A DNA stretch of 64,000 nt. It comes from Luidia sarsii (Eukaryota; Echinodermata; Asteroidea; Paxillosida; Luidiidae). The translations under genes were made by a program, and so were the position numbers. Location: assembly GCA_949987565.1 (NCBI GenBank), contig OX465117.1, positions 6,510,621-6,574,620 of the forward strand, read 5' to 3'. The notes under the pieces are model-generated. The model was not told the DNA's origin. It ran no database searches and was given only the letters and a program-made list of their open reading frames with translations. Each line of letters opens with the position of its first letter. Positions within the stretch are counted from its first letter, which is position 1. Shown here in pieces: positions 11,434 to 26,400 of the stretch.

Positions 11434-14400
11434 GGTGCTCGCCGCCGTCTAACTGTTGTGTACTGCTGTATGCACACACAAGCTGCCTAGCTGACAGAGG
11501 TTGGTTCTCTTTGCTTGATCATCAAATCATCATACTATGTTCGATTTAAGATTTTTCAAAGCTGATGCATAGGTGTTCTCCAGCTCTGTTAGCAGGCTAA
11601 GTTTTAGCTTTGTCAAGTGAATAATGAATGAGATATTAACGAGCAAAGTGTATTTTTCTTTGCAGTTTCTCTCCGCCGACTGACTGTTGGGTACTGCTGT
11701 TTGCACACACAAGCTGCCTACCTGACAGAGGTTGGTTATCTTTGCTTGATCATCAAATCATCATACTATGTTCGATTTAAGATTTTTCAAAACTGATGCA
11801 TAGGTGTTCTCCAGGTCTGTTATCAGGCTAAGTTTTAGCTTTGTCAAGTGAATAATGAATGAGATATTAACGAGCAAAGTGTTTTTTTCTTTGCAGTTTC
11901 TCTCCGCCGACTGACTGTTGTGTACTGCTGTATGCATACAAAAGCTGCCTACCTGACAGAGGTTGGTTCTCTTTGCTTGATCATAAAATCTTCATACTAT
12001 GTTGGATTTCAGATTTTTCAAAGCTGATGCATAGGTGTTCTCCAGGTCTGTTTGCAGATTAAGTGTTAGCTTTGTCAAGTGAATAATGAATGAGATATTA
12101 ACGAGCAAAGTATATTTTTCTTTGCAGGTGCTCGCCGCCGTCTAACTGTTGTGTACTGCTGTATGCACACACAAGCTGCCTAGCTGACAGAGGTTGGTTA
12201 TCTTTGCTTGATCATCAAATCATCATACTATGTTCGATTTAAGATTTTTCAAAACTGATGCATAGGTGTTCTCCAGGTCTGTTATCAGGCTAAGTTTTAG
12301 CTTTGTCAAGTGAATAATGAATGAGATATTAACGAGCAAAGTGTATTTTTCTTTGCAGTTTCTCTCCGCCGACTGACTGTTGGGTACTGCTGTTTGCACA
12401 CACAAGCTGCCTACCTGACAGAGGTTGGTTATCTTTGCTTGATCATCAAATCATCATACTATGTTCGATTTAAGATTTTTCAAAACTGATGCATAGGTGT
12501 TCTCCAGGTCTGTTATCAGGCTAAGTTTTAGCTTTGTCAAGTGAATAATGAATGAGATATTAACGAGCAAAGTGTTTTTTTCTTTGCTGTTTCTCTCCGC
12601 CGACTGACTGTTGTGTACTGCTGTATGCATACAAAAGCTGCCTACCTGACAGAGGTTGGTTCTCTTTGCTTGATCATCAAATCATCATACTATGTTCGAT
12701 TTAAGATTTTTCAAAACTGATGCATAGGTGTTCTCCAGGTCTGTTAGCAGGCTAAGTTTTAGCTTTGTCAAGTGAATAATGAATGAGATATTAACGAGCA
12801 AAGTGTATTTTTCTTTCCAGTTTCTCTCCGCCGACTGACTGTTGGGTACTGCTGTTTGCACACACAAGCTGCCTACCTGACAGAGGTTGGTTATCTTTGC
12901 TTGATCATCAAATCATCATACTATGTTCGATTTAAGATTTTTCAAAGCTGATGCATAGGTGTTCTCCAGGTCTGTTAGCAGGCTAAGTTTTAGCTTTCTC
13001 AAGTGAATAATGAATGAGATATTAACGAGCAAAGGGTATTTTTCTTTACAGTTGCTCGCCTCCGTCTAACTGTTGTGTACTGCTGTATGCACACACAAGC
13101 TGCCTACCTGACAGAGGTTGGTTCTCTTTGCTTGATCATCAAATCATCATACTATGTTCGATCTCAGATTTTTCAAAGCTGATGCATAGGTGTTCTCCAG
13201 GTCTGTTTGCAGGCTAAGTTTTAGCTTTGTCATGAGAATAATGAATGAGATATTAACGAGCAAAGTATATTTTTCTTTGCAGGTGCTCGCCGCCGTCTAA
13301 CTGTTGTGTACTGCTGTATGCACACACAAGCTGCCTAGCTGACAGAGGTTGGTTCTCTTTGCTTGATCATCAAATCATCATACTATGTTCGATTTAAGAT
13401 TTTTCAAAGCTGATGCATAGGTGTTCTCCAGGTCTGTTAGCAGGCTAAGTTTTAGCTTTGTCAAGTGAATAATAAATGAGATATTAACGAGCAAAGTGTA
13501 TTTTTCTTTGCAGGTGCTCGCCGCCGTCTAACTGTTGTGTACTGCTGTATGCACACACAAGCTGCCTAGCTGACAGAGGTTGGTTCTCTTTGCTTGATCA
13601 TCAAATCATCATACTATGTTCGATTTAAGATTTTTCAAAGCTGATGCATAGGTGTTCTCCAGCTCTGTTAGCAGGCTAAGTTTTAGCTTTGTCAAGTGAA
13701 TAATGAATGAGATATTAACGAGCAAAGTGTATTTTTCTTTGCAGTTTCTCTCCGCCGACTGACTGTTGGGTACTGCTGTTTGCACACACAAGCTGCCTAC
13801 CTGACAGAGGTTGGTTATCTTTGCTTGATCATCAAATCATCATACTATGTTCGATTTAAGATTTTTCAAAACTGATGCATAGGTGTTCTCCAGGTCTGTT
13901 ATCAGGCTAAGTTTTAGCTTTGTCAAGTGAATAATGAATGAGATATTAACGAGCAAAGTGTTTTTTTCTTTGCAGTTTCTCTCCGCCGACTGACTGTTGT
14001 GTACTGCTGTATGCATACAAAAGCTGCCTACCTGACAGAGGTTGGTTCTCTTTGCTTGATCATAAAATCTTCATACTATGTTGGATTTCAGATTTTTCAA
14101 AGCTGATGCATAGGTGTTCTCCAGGTCTGTTTGCAGATTAAGTGTTAGCTTTGTCAAGTGAATAATGAATGAGATATTAACGAGCAAAGTATATTTTTCT
14201 TTGCAGGTGCTCGCCGCCGTCTAACTGTTGTGTACTGCTGTATGCACACACAAGCTGCCTAGCTGACAGAGGTTGGTTATCTTTGCTTGATCATCAAATC
14301 ATCATCCTATGTTCGATTTAAGATTTTTCAAAACTGATGCATAGGTGTTCTCCAGGTCTGTTAGCAGGCTAAGTTTTAGCTTTGTCAAGTGAATAATGAA

Positions 14401-17400
14401 TGAGATATTAACGAGCAAAGTGTTTTTTTCTTTGCAGTTTCTCTCCGCCGACTGACTGTTGTGTACTGCTGTATGCATACAAAAGCTGCCTACCTGACAG
14501 AGGTTGGTTCTCTTTGCTTGATCATAAAATCTTCATACTATGTTCGATTTAAGATTTTTCAAAACTGATGCATAGGTGTTCTCCAGGTCTGTTTGCAGAT
14601 TAAGTTTTAGCTTTGTCAAGTGAATAATGAATGAGATATTAACGAGCAAAGTGTATTTTTCTTTGCAGTTTCTCTCCGCCGACTGACTGTTGTGTACTGC
14701 TGTATGCACACACAAGCTGCCTACCTGACAGAGGTTGGTTCTCTTTGCTTGATCATCAAATCATCATACTATGTTCGATTTAAGATTTTTTAAAGCTGAT
14801 GCATAGGTGTTCTCCAGCTCTGTTAGCAGGCTAAGTTTTAGCTTTGTCAAGTGAATAATGAATGAGATATTAACGAGCAAAGTGTATTTTTCTTTGCAGG
14901 TGCTCGCCGCCGTCTAACTGTTGTGTACTGCTGTATGCACACACAAGCTGCCTAGCTGACAGAGGTTGGTTCTCTTTGCTTGATCATCAAATCATCATAC
15001 TATGTTCGATTTAAGATTTTTCAAAGCTGATGCATAGGTGTTCTCCAGGTCTGTTAGCAGGCTAAGTTTTAGCTTTGTCAAGTGAATAATAAATGAGATA
15101 TTAACGAGCAAAGTGTATTTTTCTTTGCAGGTGCTCGCCGCCGTCTAACTGTTGTGTACTGCTGTATGCACACACAAGCTGCCTAGCTGACAGAGGTTGG
15201 TTCTCTTTGCTTGATCATCAAATCATCATACTATGTTCGATTTAAGATTTTTCAAAGCTGATGCATAGGTGTTCTCCAGCTCTGTTAGCAGGCTAAGTTT
15301 TAGCTTTGTCAAGTGAATAATGAATGAGATATTAACGAGCAAAGTGTATTTTTCTTTGCAGTTTCTCTCCGCCGACTGACTGTTGGGTACTGCTGTTTGC
15401 ACACACAAGCTGCCTACCTGACAGAGGTTGGTTATCTTTGCTTGATCATCAAATCATCATACTATGTTTGATTTAAGATTTTTCAAAACTGATGCATAGG
15501 TGTTCTCCAGGTCTGTTATCAGGCTAAGTTTTAGCTTTGTCAAGTGAATAATGAATGAGATATTAACGAGCAAAGTGTTTTTTTCTTTGCAGTTTCTCTC
15601 CGCCGACTGACTGTTGTGTACTGCTGTATGCATACAAAAGCTGCCTACCTGACAGAGGTTGGTTCTCTTTGCTTGATCATAAAATCTTCATACTATGTTG
15701 GATTTCAGATTTTTCAAAGCTGATGCATAGGTGTTCTCCAGGTCTGTTTGCAGATTAAGTGTTAGCTTTGTCAAGTGAATAATGAATGAGATATTAACGA
15801 GCAAAGTGTATTTTTCTTTACAGTTGCTCTCCGCCGACTGACTGTTGTGTACTGCTGTATGCACACACAAGCTGCCTAGCTGACAGAGGTTGGTTCTCTT
15901 TGCTTGATCATCAAATCATCATACTATGTTCGATTTCAGATTTTTCAAAGCTGATGCATAGGTGTTCTCGAGGTCTGTTAGCAAGCTAAGTTTTAGCTTT
16001 GTCAAGTGAATAATGAATGAGATATTAACGAGCAAAGTGTATTTTTCTTTACAGTTGCTCTCCGCCGACTGACTGTTGTGTACTGCTGTATGCACACACA
16101 AGCTGCCTACCTGACAGAGGTTGGTTCTCTTTGCTTGATCATCAAATCATCATACTATGTTCGATTTAAGATTTTTCAAAGCTGATGCATAGGTGTTCTC
16201 CAGGTCTGTTAGCAGGCTAAGTTTTAGCTTTGTCAAGTGAATAATGAATGAGATATTAACGAGCACAGTGTATTTTTCTTTACAGTTGCTCTCCGCCGAC
16301 TGACTGTTGTGTACTGCTGTATGCACACACAAGCTGCCTACCTGACAGAGGTTGGTTCTCTTTGCTTGATCATCAAATCATCATACTATGTTCGATTTAA
16401 GATTTTTCAAAGCTGATGCATAGGTGTTCTCCAGGTCTGTTAGCAGGCTAAGTTTTAGCTTTCTCAAGTGAATAATGAATGAGATATTAACGAGCAAAGG
16501 GTATTTTTCTTTACAGTTGCTCGCCGCCGTCTAACTGTTGTGTACTGCTGTATGCACACACAAGCTGCCTACCTGACAGAGGTTGGTTATCTTTGCTTGA
16601 TCATCAAATCATCATACTATGTTCGATCTCAGATTTTTCAAAGCTGATGCATAGGTGTTCTCCAGGTCTGTTTGCAGGCTAAGTTTTAGCTTTGTCATGA
16701 GAATAATGAATGAGATATTAACGAGCAAAGTATATTTTTCTTTGCAGGTGCTCGCCGCCGTCTAACTGTTGTGTACTGCTGTATGCACACACAAGCTGCC
16801 TAGCTGACAGAGGTTGGTTCTCTTTGCTTGATCATCAAATCATCATACTATGTTCGATTTAAGATTTTTCAAAGCTGATGCATAGGTGTTCTCCAGGTCT
16901 GTTAGCAGGCTAAGTTTTAGCTTTGTCAAGTGAATAATAAATGAGATATTAACGAGCAAAGTGTATTTTTCTTTCCAGTTTCTCTCCGCCGACTGACTGT
17001 TGGGTACTACTGTTTGCACACACAAGCTGCCTACCTGACAGAGGTTGGTTATCTTTGCTTGATCATCAAATCATCATACTATGTTCGATTTAAGATTTTT
17101 CAAAGCTGATGCATAGGTGTTCTCCAGGTCTGTTAGCAGGCTAAGTTTTAGCTTTCTCAAGTGAATAATGAATGAGATATTAACGAGCAAAGTATATTTT
17201 TCTTTGCAGGTGCTCGCCGCCGTCTAACTGTTGTGTACTGCTGTATGCACACACAAGCTGCCTAGCTGACAGAGGTTGGTTCTCTTTGCTTGATCATCAA
17301 ATCATTATACTATGTTCGATTTAAGATTTTTCAAAGCTGATGCATAGGTGTTCTCCAGCTCTGTTAGCAGGCTAAGTTTTAGCTTTGTCAAGTGAATAAT

Positions 17401-20400
17401 GAATGAGATATTAACGAGCAAAGTGTATTTTTCTTTGCAGTTTCTCTCCGCCGACTGACTGTTGGGTACTGCTGTTTGCACACACAAGCTGCCTACCTGA
17501 CAGAGGTTGGTTATCTTTGCTTGATCATCAAATCATCATACTATGTTCGATTTAAGATTTTTCAAAACTGATGCATAGGTGTTCTCCAGGTCTGTTATCA
17601 GGCTAAGTTTTAGCTTTGTCAAGTGAATAATGAATGAGATATTAACGAGCAAAGTGTTTTTTTCTTTGCTGTTTCTCTCCGCCGACTGACTGTTGTGTAC
17701 TGCTGTATGCATACAAAAGCTGCCTACCTGACAGAGGTTGGTTCTCTTTGCTTGATCATCAAATCATCATACTATGTTCGATTTAAGATTTTTCAAAACT
17801 GATGCATAGGTGTTCTCCAGGTCTGTTAGCAGGCTAAGTTTTAGCTTTGTCAAGTGAATAATGAATGAGATATTAACGAGCAAAGTGTATTTTTCTTTCC
17901 AGTTTCTCTCCGCCGACTGACTGTTGGGTACTGCTGTTTGCACACACAAGCTGCCTACCTGACAGAGGTTGGTTATCTTTGCTTGATCATCAAATCATCA
18001 TACTATGTTCGATTTAAGATTTTTCAAAGCTGATGCATAGGTGTTCTCCAGGTCTGTTAGCAGGCTAAGTTTTAGCTTTCTCAAGTGAATAATAAATGAG
18101 ATATTAACGAGCAAAGGGTATTTTTCTTTACAGTTGCTCGCCGCCGTCTAACTGTTGTGTACTGCTGTATGCACACACAAGCTGCCTACCTGACAGAGGT
18201 TGGTTCTCTTTGCTTGATCATCAAATCATCATACTATGTTCGATCTCAGATTTTTCAAAGCTGATGCATAGGTGTTCTCCAGGTCTGTTTGCAGGCTAAG
18301 TTTTAGCTTTGTCATGAGAATAATGAATGAGATATTAACGAGCAAAGTATATTTTTCTTTGCAGGTGCTCGCCGCCGTCTAACTGTTGTGTACTGCTGTA
18401 TGCACACACAAGCTGCCTAGCTGACAGAGGTTGGTTCTCTTTGCTTGATCATCAAATCATCATACTATGTTCGATTTAAGATTTTTCAAAGCTGATGCAT
18501 AGGTGTTCTCCAGGTCTGTTAGCAGGCTAAGTTTTAGCTTTGTCAAGTGAATAATAAATGAGATATTAACGAGCAAAGTGTATTTTTCTTTGCAGGTGCT
18601 CGCCGCCGTCTAACTGTTGTGTACTGCTGTATGCACACACAAGCTGCCTAGCTGACAGAGGTTGGTTCTCTTTGCTTGATCATCAAATCATCATACTATG
18701 TTCGATTTAAGATTTTTCAAAGCTGATGCATAGGTGTTCTCCAGCTCTGTTAGCAGGCTAAGTTTTAGCTTTGTCAAGTGAATAATGAATGAGATATTAA
18801 CGAGCAAAGTGTATTTTTCTTTGCAGTTTCTCTCCGCCGACTGACTGTTGGGTACTGCTGTTTGCCCACACAAGCTGCCTACCTGACAGAGGTTGGTTAT
18901 CTTTGCTTGATCATCAAATCATCATACTATGTTCGATTTAAGATTTTTCAAAACTGATGCATAGGTGTTCTCCAGGTCTGTTATCAGGCTAAGTTTTAGC
19001 TTTGTCAAGTGAATAATGAATGAGATATTAACGAGCAAAGTGTTTTTTTCTTTGCAGTTTCTCTCCGCCGACTGACTGTTGTGTACTGCTGTATGCATAC
19101 AAAAGCTGCCTACCTGACAGAGGTTGGTTCTCTTTGCTTGATCATAAAATCTTCATACTATGTTGGATTTCAGATTTTTCAAAGCTGATGCATAGGTGTT
19201 CTCCAGGTCTGTTTGCAGATTAAGTGTTAGCTTTGTCAAGTGAATAATGAATGAGATATTAACGAGCAAAGTATATTTTTCTTTGCAGGTGCTCGCCGCC
19301 GTCTAACTGTTGTGTACTGCTGTATGCACACACAAGCTGCCTAGCTGACAGAGGTTGGTTATCTTTGCTTGATCATCAAATCATCATACTATGTTCGATT
19401 TAAGATTTTTCAAAACTGATGCATAGGTGTTCTCCAGGTCTGTTATCAGGCTAAGTTTTAGCTTTGTCAAGTGAATAATGAATGAGATATTAACGAGCAA
19501 AGTGTATTTTTCTTTGCAGTTTCTCTCCGCCGACTGACTGTTGGGTACTGCTGTTTGCACACACAAGCTGCCTACCTGACAGAGGTTGGTTATCTTTGCT
19601 TGATCATCAAATCATCATACTATGTTCGATTTAAGATTTTTCAAAACTGATGCATAGGTGTTCTCCAGGTCTGTTATCAGGCTAAGTTTTAGCTTTGTCA
19701 AGTGAATAATGAATGAGATATTAACGAGCAAAGTGTTTTTTTCTTTGCTGTTTCTCTCCGCCGACTGACTGTTGTGTACTGCTGTATGCATACAAAAGCT
19801 GCCTACCTGACAGAGGTTGGTTCTCTTTGCTTGATCATCAAATCATCATACTATGTTCGATTTAAGATTTTTCAAAACTGATGCATAGGTGTTCTCCAGG
19901 TCTGTTAGCAGGCTAAGTTTTAGCTTTGTCAAGTGAATAATGAATGAGATATTAACGAGCAAAGTGTATTTTTCTTTCCAGTTTCTCTCCGCCGACTGAC
20001 TGTTGGGTACTGCTGTTTGCACACACAAGCTGCCTACCTGACAGAGGTTGGTTATCTTTGCTTGATCATCAAATCATCATACTATGTTCGATTTAAGATT
20101 TTTCAAAGCTGATGCATAGGTGTTCTCCAGGTCTGTTAGCAGGCTAAGTTTTAGCTTTCTCAAGTGAATAATGAATGAGATATTAACGAGCAAAGGGTAT
20201 TTTTCTTTACAGTTGCTCGCCTCCGTCTAACTGTTGTGTACTGCTGTATGCACACACAAGCTGCCTACCTGACAGAGGTTGGTTCTCTTTGCTTGATCAT
20301 CAAATCATCATACTATGTTCGATCTCAGATTTTTCAAAGCTGATGCATAGGTGTTCTCCAGGTCTGTTTGCAGGCTAAGTTTTAGCTTTGTCATGAGAAT

Positions 20401-20442
20401 AATGAATGAGATATTAACGAGCAAAGTATATTTTTCTTTGCA
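11434..20442 (+). repeat. 39-monomer tandem duplication (9009 bp), copy 1
   Basis: Every variant unit here is repeated 9009 bp to the right. Shared private marks include cgcctccg (13059 and 22068), the tttgcccacac change (18864 and 27873), gtgttagc with gttgctctcc in one unit (15708-15850 and 24717-24859) and tcattatac (17305 and 26314). I noticed single-base differences near 14305 (catcatcc/catcatac), 16589 (ttat/ttct), 16957 (gcaaag/gctaag in the right copy) and 18116 (ggg/gag). The left edge lies in the caggtgctcgcc region near 11434. Confidence 0.88.
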
Positions 20443-23400
20443 GGTGCTCGCCGCCGTCTAACTGTTGTGTACTGCTGTATGCACACACAAGCTGCCTAGC
20501 TGACAGAGGTTGGTTCTCTTTGCTTGATCATCAAATCATCATACTATGTTCGATTTAAGATTTTTCAAAGCTGATGCATAGGTGTTCTCCAGCTCTGTTA
20601 GCAGGCTAAGTTTTAGCTTTGTCAAGTGAATAATGAATGAGATATTAACGAGCAAAGTGTATTTTTCTTTGCAGTTTCTCTCCGCCGACTGACTGTTGGG
20701 TACTGCTGTTTGCACACACAAGCTGCCTACCTGACAGAGGTTGGTTATCTTTGCTTGATCATCAAATCATCATACTATGTTCGATTTAAGATTTTTCAAA
20801 ACTGATGCATAGGTGTTCTCCAGGTCTGTTATCAGGCTAAGTTTTAGCTTTGTCAAGTGAATAATGAATGAGATATTAACGAGCAAAGTGTTTTTTTCTT
20901 TGCAGTTTCTCTCCGCCGACTGACTGTTGTGTACTGCTGTATGCATACAAAAGCTGCCTACCTGACAGAGGTTGGTTCTCTTTGCTTGATCATAAAATCT
21001 TCATACTATGTTGGATTTCAGATTTTTCAAAGCTGATGCATAGGTGTTCTCCAGGTCTGTTTGCAGATTAAGTGTTAGCTTTGTCAAGTGAATAATGAAT
21101 GAGATATTAACGAGCAAAGTATATTTTTCTTTGCAGGTGCTCGCCGCCGTCTAACTGTTGTGTACTGCTGTATGCACACACAAGCTGCCTAGCTGACAGA
21201 GGTTGGTTATCTTTGCTTGATCATCAAATCATCATACTATGTTCGATTTAAGATTTTTCAAAACTGATGCATAGGTGTTCTCCAGGTCTGTTATCAGGCT
21301 AAGTTTTAGCTTTGTCAAGTGAATAATGAATGAGATATTAACGAGCAAAGTGTATTTTTCTTTGCAGTTTCTCTCCGCCGACTGACTGTTGGGTACTGCT
21401 GTTTGCACACACAAGCTGCCTACCTGACAGAGGTTGGTTATCTTTGCTTGATCATCAAATCATCATACTATGTTCGATTTAAGATTTTTCAAAACTGATG
21501 CATAGGTGTTCTCCAGGTCTGTTATCAGGCTAAGTTTTAGCTTTGTCAAGTGAATAATGAATGAGATATTAACGAGCAAAGTGTTTTTTTCTTTGCTGTT
21601 TCTCTCCGCCGACTGACTGTTGTGTACTGCTGTATGCATACAAAAGCTGCCTACCTGACAGAGGTTGGTTCTCTTTGCTTGATCATCAAATCATCATACT
21701 ATGTTCGATTTAAGATTTTTCAAAACTGATGCATAGGTGTTCTCCAGGTCTGTTAGCAGGCTAAGTTTTAGCTTTGTCAAGTGAATAATGAATGAGATAT
21801 TAACGAGCAAAGTGTATTTTTCTTTCCAGTTTCTCTCCGCCGACTGACTGTTGGGTACTGCTGTTTGCACACACAAGCTGCCTACCTGACAGAGGTTGGT
21901 TATCTTTGCTTGATCATCAAATCATCATACTATGTTCGATTTAAGATTTTTCAAAGCTGATGCATAGGTGTTCTCCAGGTCTGTTAGCAGGCTAAGTTTT
22001 AGCTTTCTCAAGTGAATAATGAATGAGATATTAACGAGCAAAGGGTATTTTTCTTTACAGTTGCTCGCCTCCGTCTAACTGTTGTGTACTGCTGTATGCA
22101 CACACAAGCTGCCTACCTGACAGAGGTTGGTTCTCTTTGCTTGATCATCAAATCATCATACTATGTTCGATCTCAGATTTTTCAAAGCTGATGCATAGGT
22201 GTTCTCCAGGTCTGTTTGCAGGCTAAGTTTTAGCTTTGTCATGAGAATAATGAATGAGATATTAACGAGCAAAGTATATTTTTCTTTGCAGGTGCTCGCC
22301 GCCGTCTAACTGTTGTGTACTGCTGTATGCACACACAAGCTGCCTAGCTGACAGAGGTTGGTTCTCTTTGCTTGATCATCAAATCATCATACTATGTTCG
22401 ATTTAAGATTTTTCAAAGCTGATGCATAGGTGTTCTCCAGGTCTGTTAGCAGGCTAAGTTTTAGCTTTGTCAAGTGAATAATAAATGAGATATTAACGAG
22501 CAAAGTGTATTTTTCTTTGCAGGTGCTCGCCGCCGTCTAACTGTTGTGTACTGCTGTATGCACACACAAGCTGCCTAGCTGACAGAGGTTGGTTCTCTTT
22601 GCTTGATCATCAAATCATCATACTATGTTCGATTTAAGATTTTTCAAAGCTGATGCATAGGTGTTCTCCAGCTCTGTTAGCAGGCTAAGTTTTAGCTTTG
22701 TCAAGTGAATAATGAATGAGATATTAACGAGCAAAGTGTATTTTTCTTTGCAGTTTCTCTCCGCCGACTGACTGTTGGGTACTGCTGTTTGCACACACAA
22801 GCTGCCTACCTGACAGAGGTTGGTTATCTTTGCTTGATCATCAAATCATCATACTATGTTCGATTTAAGATTTTTCAAAACTGATGCATAGGTGTTCTCC
22901 AGGTCTGTTATCAGGCTAAGTTTTAGCTTTGTCAAGTGAATAATGAATGAGATATTAACGAGCAAAGTGTTTTTTTCTTTGCAGTTTCTCTCCGCCGACT
23001 GACTGTTGTGTACTGCTGTATGCATACAAAAGCTGCCTACCTGACAGAGGTTGGTTCTCTTTGCTTGATCATAAAATCTTCATACTATGTTGGATTTCAG
23101 ATTTTTCAAAGCTGATGCATAGGTGTTCTCCAGGTCTGTTTGCAGATTAAGTGTTAGCTTTGTCAAGTGAATAATGAATGAGATATTAACGAGCAAAGTA
23201 TATTTTTCTTTGCAGGTGCTCGCCGCCGTCTAACTGTTGTGTACTGCTGTATGCACACACAAGCTGCCTAGCTGACAGAGGTTGGTTATCTTTGCTTGAT
23301 CATCAAATCATCATACTATGTTCGATTTAAGATTTTTCAAAACTGATGCATAGGTGTTCTCCAGGTCTGTTAGCAGGCTAAGTTTTAGCTTTGTCAAGTG

Positions 23401-26400
23401 AATAATGAATGAGATATTAACGAGCAAAGTGTTTTTTTCTTTGCAGTTTCTCTCCGCCGACTGACTGTTGTGTACTGCTGTATGCATACAAAAGCTGCCT
23501 ACCTGACAGAGGTTGGTTCTCTTTGCTTGATCATAAAATCTTCATACTATGTTCGATTTAAGATTTTTCAAAACTGATGCATAGGTGTTCTCCAGGTCTG
23601 TTTGCAGATTAAGTTTTAGCTTTGTCAAGTGAATAATGAATGAGATATTAACGAGCAAAGTGTATTTTTCTTTGCAGTTTCTCTCCGCCGACTGACTGTT
23701 GTGTACTGCTGTATGCACACACAAGCTGCCTACCTGACAGAGGTTGGTTCTCTTTGCTTGATCATCAAATCATCATACTATGTTCGATTTAAGATTTTTT
23801 AAAGCTGATGCATAGGTGTTCTCCAGCTCTGTTAGCAGGCTAAGTTTTAGCTTTGTCAAGTGAATAATGAATGAGATATTAACGAGCAAAGTGTATTTTT
23901 CTTTGCAGGTGCTCGCCGCCGTCTAACTGTTGTGTACTGCTGTATGCACACACAAGCTGCCTAGCTGACAGAGGTTGGTTCTCTTTGCTTGATCATCAAA
24001 TCATCATACTATGTTCGATTTAAGATTTTTCAAAGCTGATGCATAGGTGTTCTCCAGGTCTGTTAGCAGGCTAAGTTTTAGCTTTGTCAAGTGAATAATA
24101 AATGAGATATTAACGAGCAAAGTGTATTTTTCTTTGCAGGTGCTCGCCGCCGTCTAACTGTTGTGTACTGCTGTATGCACACACAAGCTGCCTAGCTGAC
24201 AGAGGTTGGTTCTCTTTGCTTGATCATCAAATCATCATACTATGTTCGATTTAAGATTTTTCAAAGCTGATGCATAGGTGTTCTCCAGCTCTGTTAGCAG
24301 GCTAAGTTTTAGCTTTGTCAAGTGAATAATGAATGAGATATTAACGAGCAAAGTGTATTTTTCTTTGCAGTTTCTCTCCGCCGACTGACTGTTGGGTACT
24401 GCTGTTTGCACACACAAGCTGCCTACCTGACAGAGGTTGGTTATCTTTGCTTGATCATCAAATCATCATACTATGTTTGATTTAAGATTTTTCAAAACTG
24501 ATGCATAGGTGTTCTCCAGGTCTGTTATCAGGCTAAGTTTTAGCTTTGTCAAGTGAATAATGAATGAGATATTAACGAGCAAAGTGTTTTTTTCTTTGCA
24601 GTTTCTCTCCGCCGACTGACTGTTGTGTACTGCTGTATGCATACAAAAGCTGCCTACCTGACAGAGGTTGGTTCTCTTTGCTTGATCATAAAATCTTCAT
24701 ACTATGTTGGATTTCAGATTTTTCAAAGCTGATGCATAGGTGTTCTCCAGGTCTGTTTGCAGATTAAGTGTTAGCTTTGTCAAGTGAATAATGAATGAGA
24801 TATTAACGAGCAAAGTGTATTTTTCTTTACAGTTGCTCTCCGCCGACTGACTGTTGTGTACTGCTGTATGCACACACAAGCTGCCTAGCTGACAGAGGTT
24901 GGTTCTCTTTGCTTGATCATCAAATCATCATACTATGTTCGATTTCAGATTTTTCAAAGCTGATGCATAGGTGTTCTCGAGGTCTGTTAGCAAGCTAAGT
25001 TTTAGCTTTGTCAAGTGAATAATGAATGAGATATTAACGAGCAAAGTGTATTTTTCTTTACAGTTGCTCTCCGCCGACTGACTGTTGTGTACTGCTGTAT
25101 GCACACACAAGCTGCCTACCTGACAGAGGTTGGTTCTCTTTGCTTGATCATCAAATCATCATACTATGTTCGATTTAAGATTTTTCAAAGCTGATGCATA
25201 GGTGTTCTCCAGGTCTGTTAGCAGGCTAAGTTTTAGCTTTGTCAAGTGAATAATGAATGAGATATTAACGAGCACAGTGTATTTTTCTTTACAGTTGCTC
25301 TCCGCCGACTGACTGTTGTGTACTGCTGTATGCACACACAAGCTGCCTACCTGACAGAGGTTGGTTCTCTTTGCTTGATCATCAAATCATCATACTATGT
25401 TCGATTTAAGATTTTTCAAAGCTGATGCATAGGTGTTCTCCAGGTCTGTTAGCAGGCTAAGTTTTAGCTTTCTCAAGTGAATAATGAATGAGATATTAAC
25501 GAGCAAAGGGTATTTTTCTTTACAGTTGCTCGCCGCCGTCTAACTGTTGTGTACTGCTGTATGCACACACAAGCTGCCTACCTGACAGAGGTTGGTTCTC
25601 TTTGCTTGATCATCAAATCATCATACTATGTTCGATCTCAGATTTTTCAAAGCTGATGCATAGGTGTTCTCCAGGTCTGTTTGCAGGCTAAGTTTTAGCT
25701 TTGTCATGAGAATAATGAATGAGATATTAACGAGCAAAGTATATTTTTCTTTGCAGGTGCTCGCCGCCGTCTAACTGTTGTGTACTGCTGTATGCACACA
25801 CAAGCTGCCTAGCTGACAGAGGTTGGTTCTCTTTGCTTGATCATCAAATCATCATACTATGTTCGATTTAAGATTTTTCAAAGCTGATGCATAGGTGTTC
25901 TCCAGGTCTGTTAGCAGGCTAAGTTTTAGCTTTGTCAAGTGAATAATAAATGAGATATTAACGAGCTAAGTGTATTTTTCTTTCCAGTTTCTCTCCGCCG
26001 ACTGACTGTTGGGTACTACTGTTTGCACACACAAGCTGCCTACCTGACAGAGGTTGGTTATCTTTGCTTGATCATCAAATCATCATACTATGTTCGATTT
26101 AAGATTTTTCAAAGCTGATGCATAGGTGTTCTCCAGGTCTGTTAGCAGGCTAAGTTTTAGCTTTCTCAAGTGAATAATGAATGAGATATTAACGAGCAAA
26201 GTATATTTTTCTTTGCAGGTGCTCGCCGCCGTCTAACTGTTGTGTACTGCTGTATGCACACACAAGCTGCCTAGCTGACAGAGGTTGGTTCTCTTTGCTT
26301 GATCATCAAATCATTATACTATGTTCGATTTAAGATTTTTCAAAGCTGATGCATAGGTGTTCTCCAGCTCTGTTAGCAGGCTAAGTTTTAGCTTTGTCAA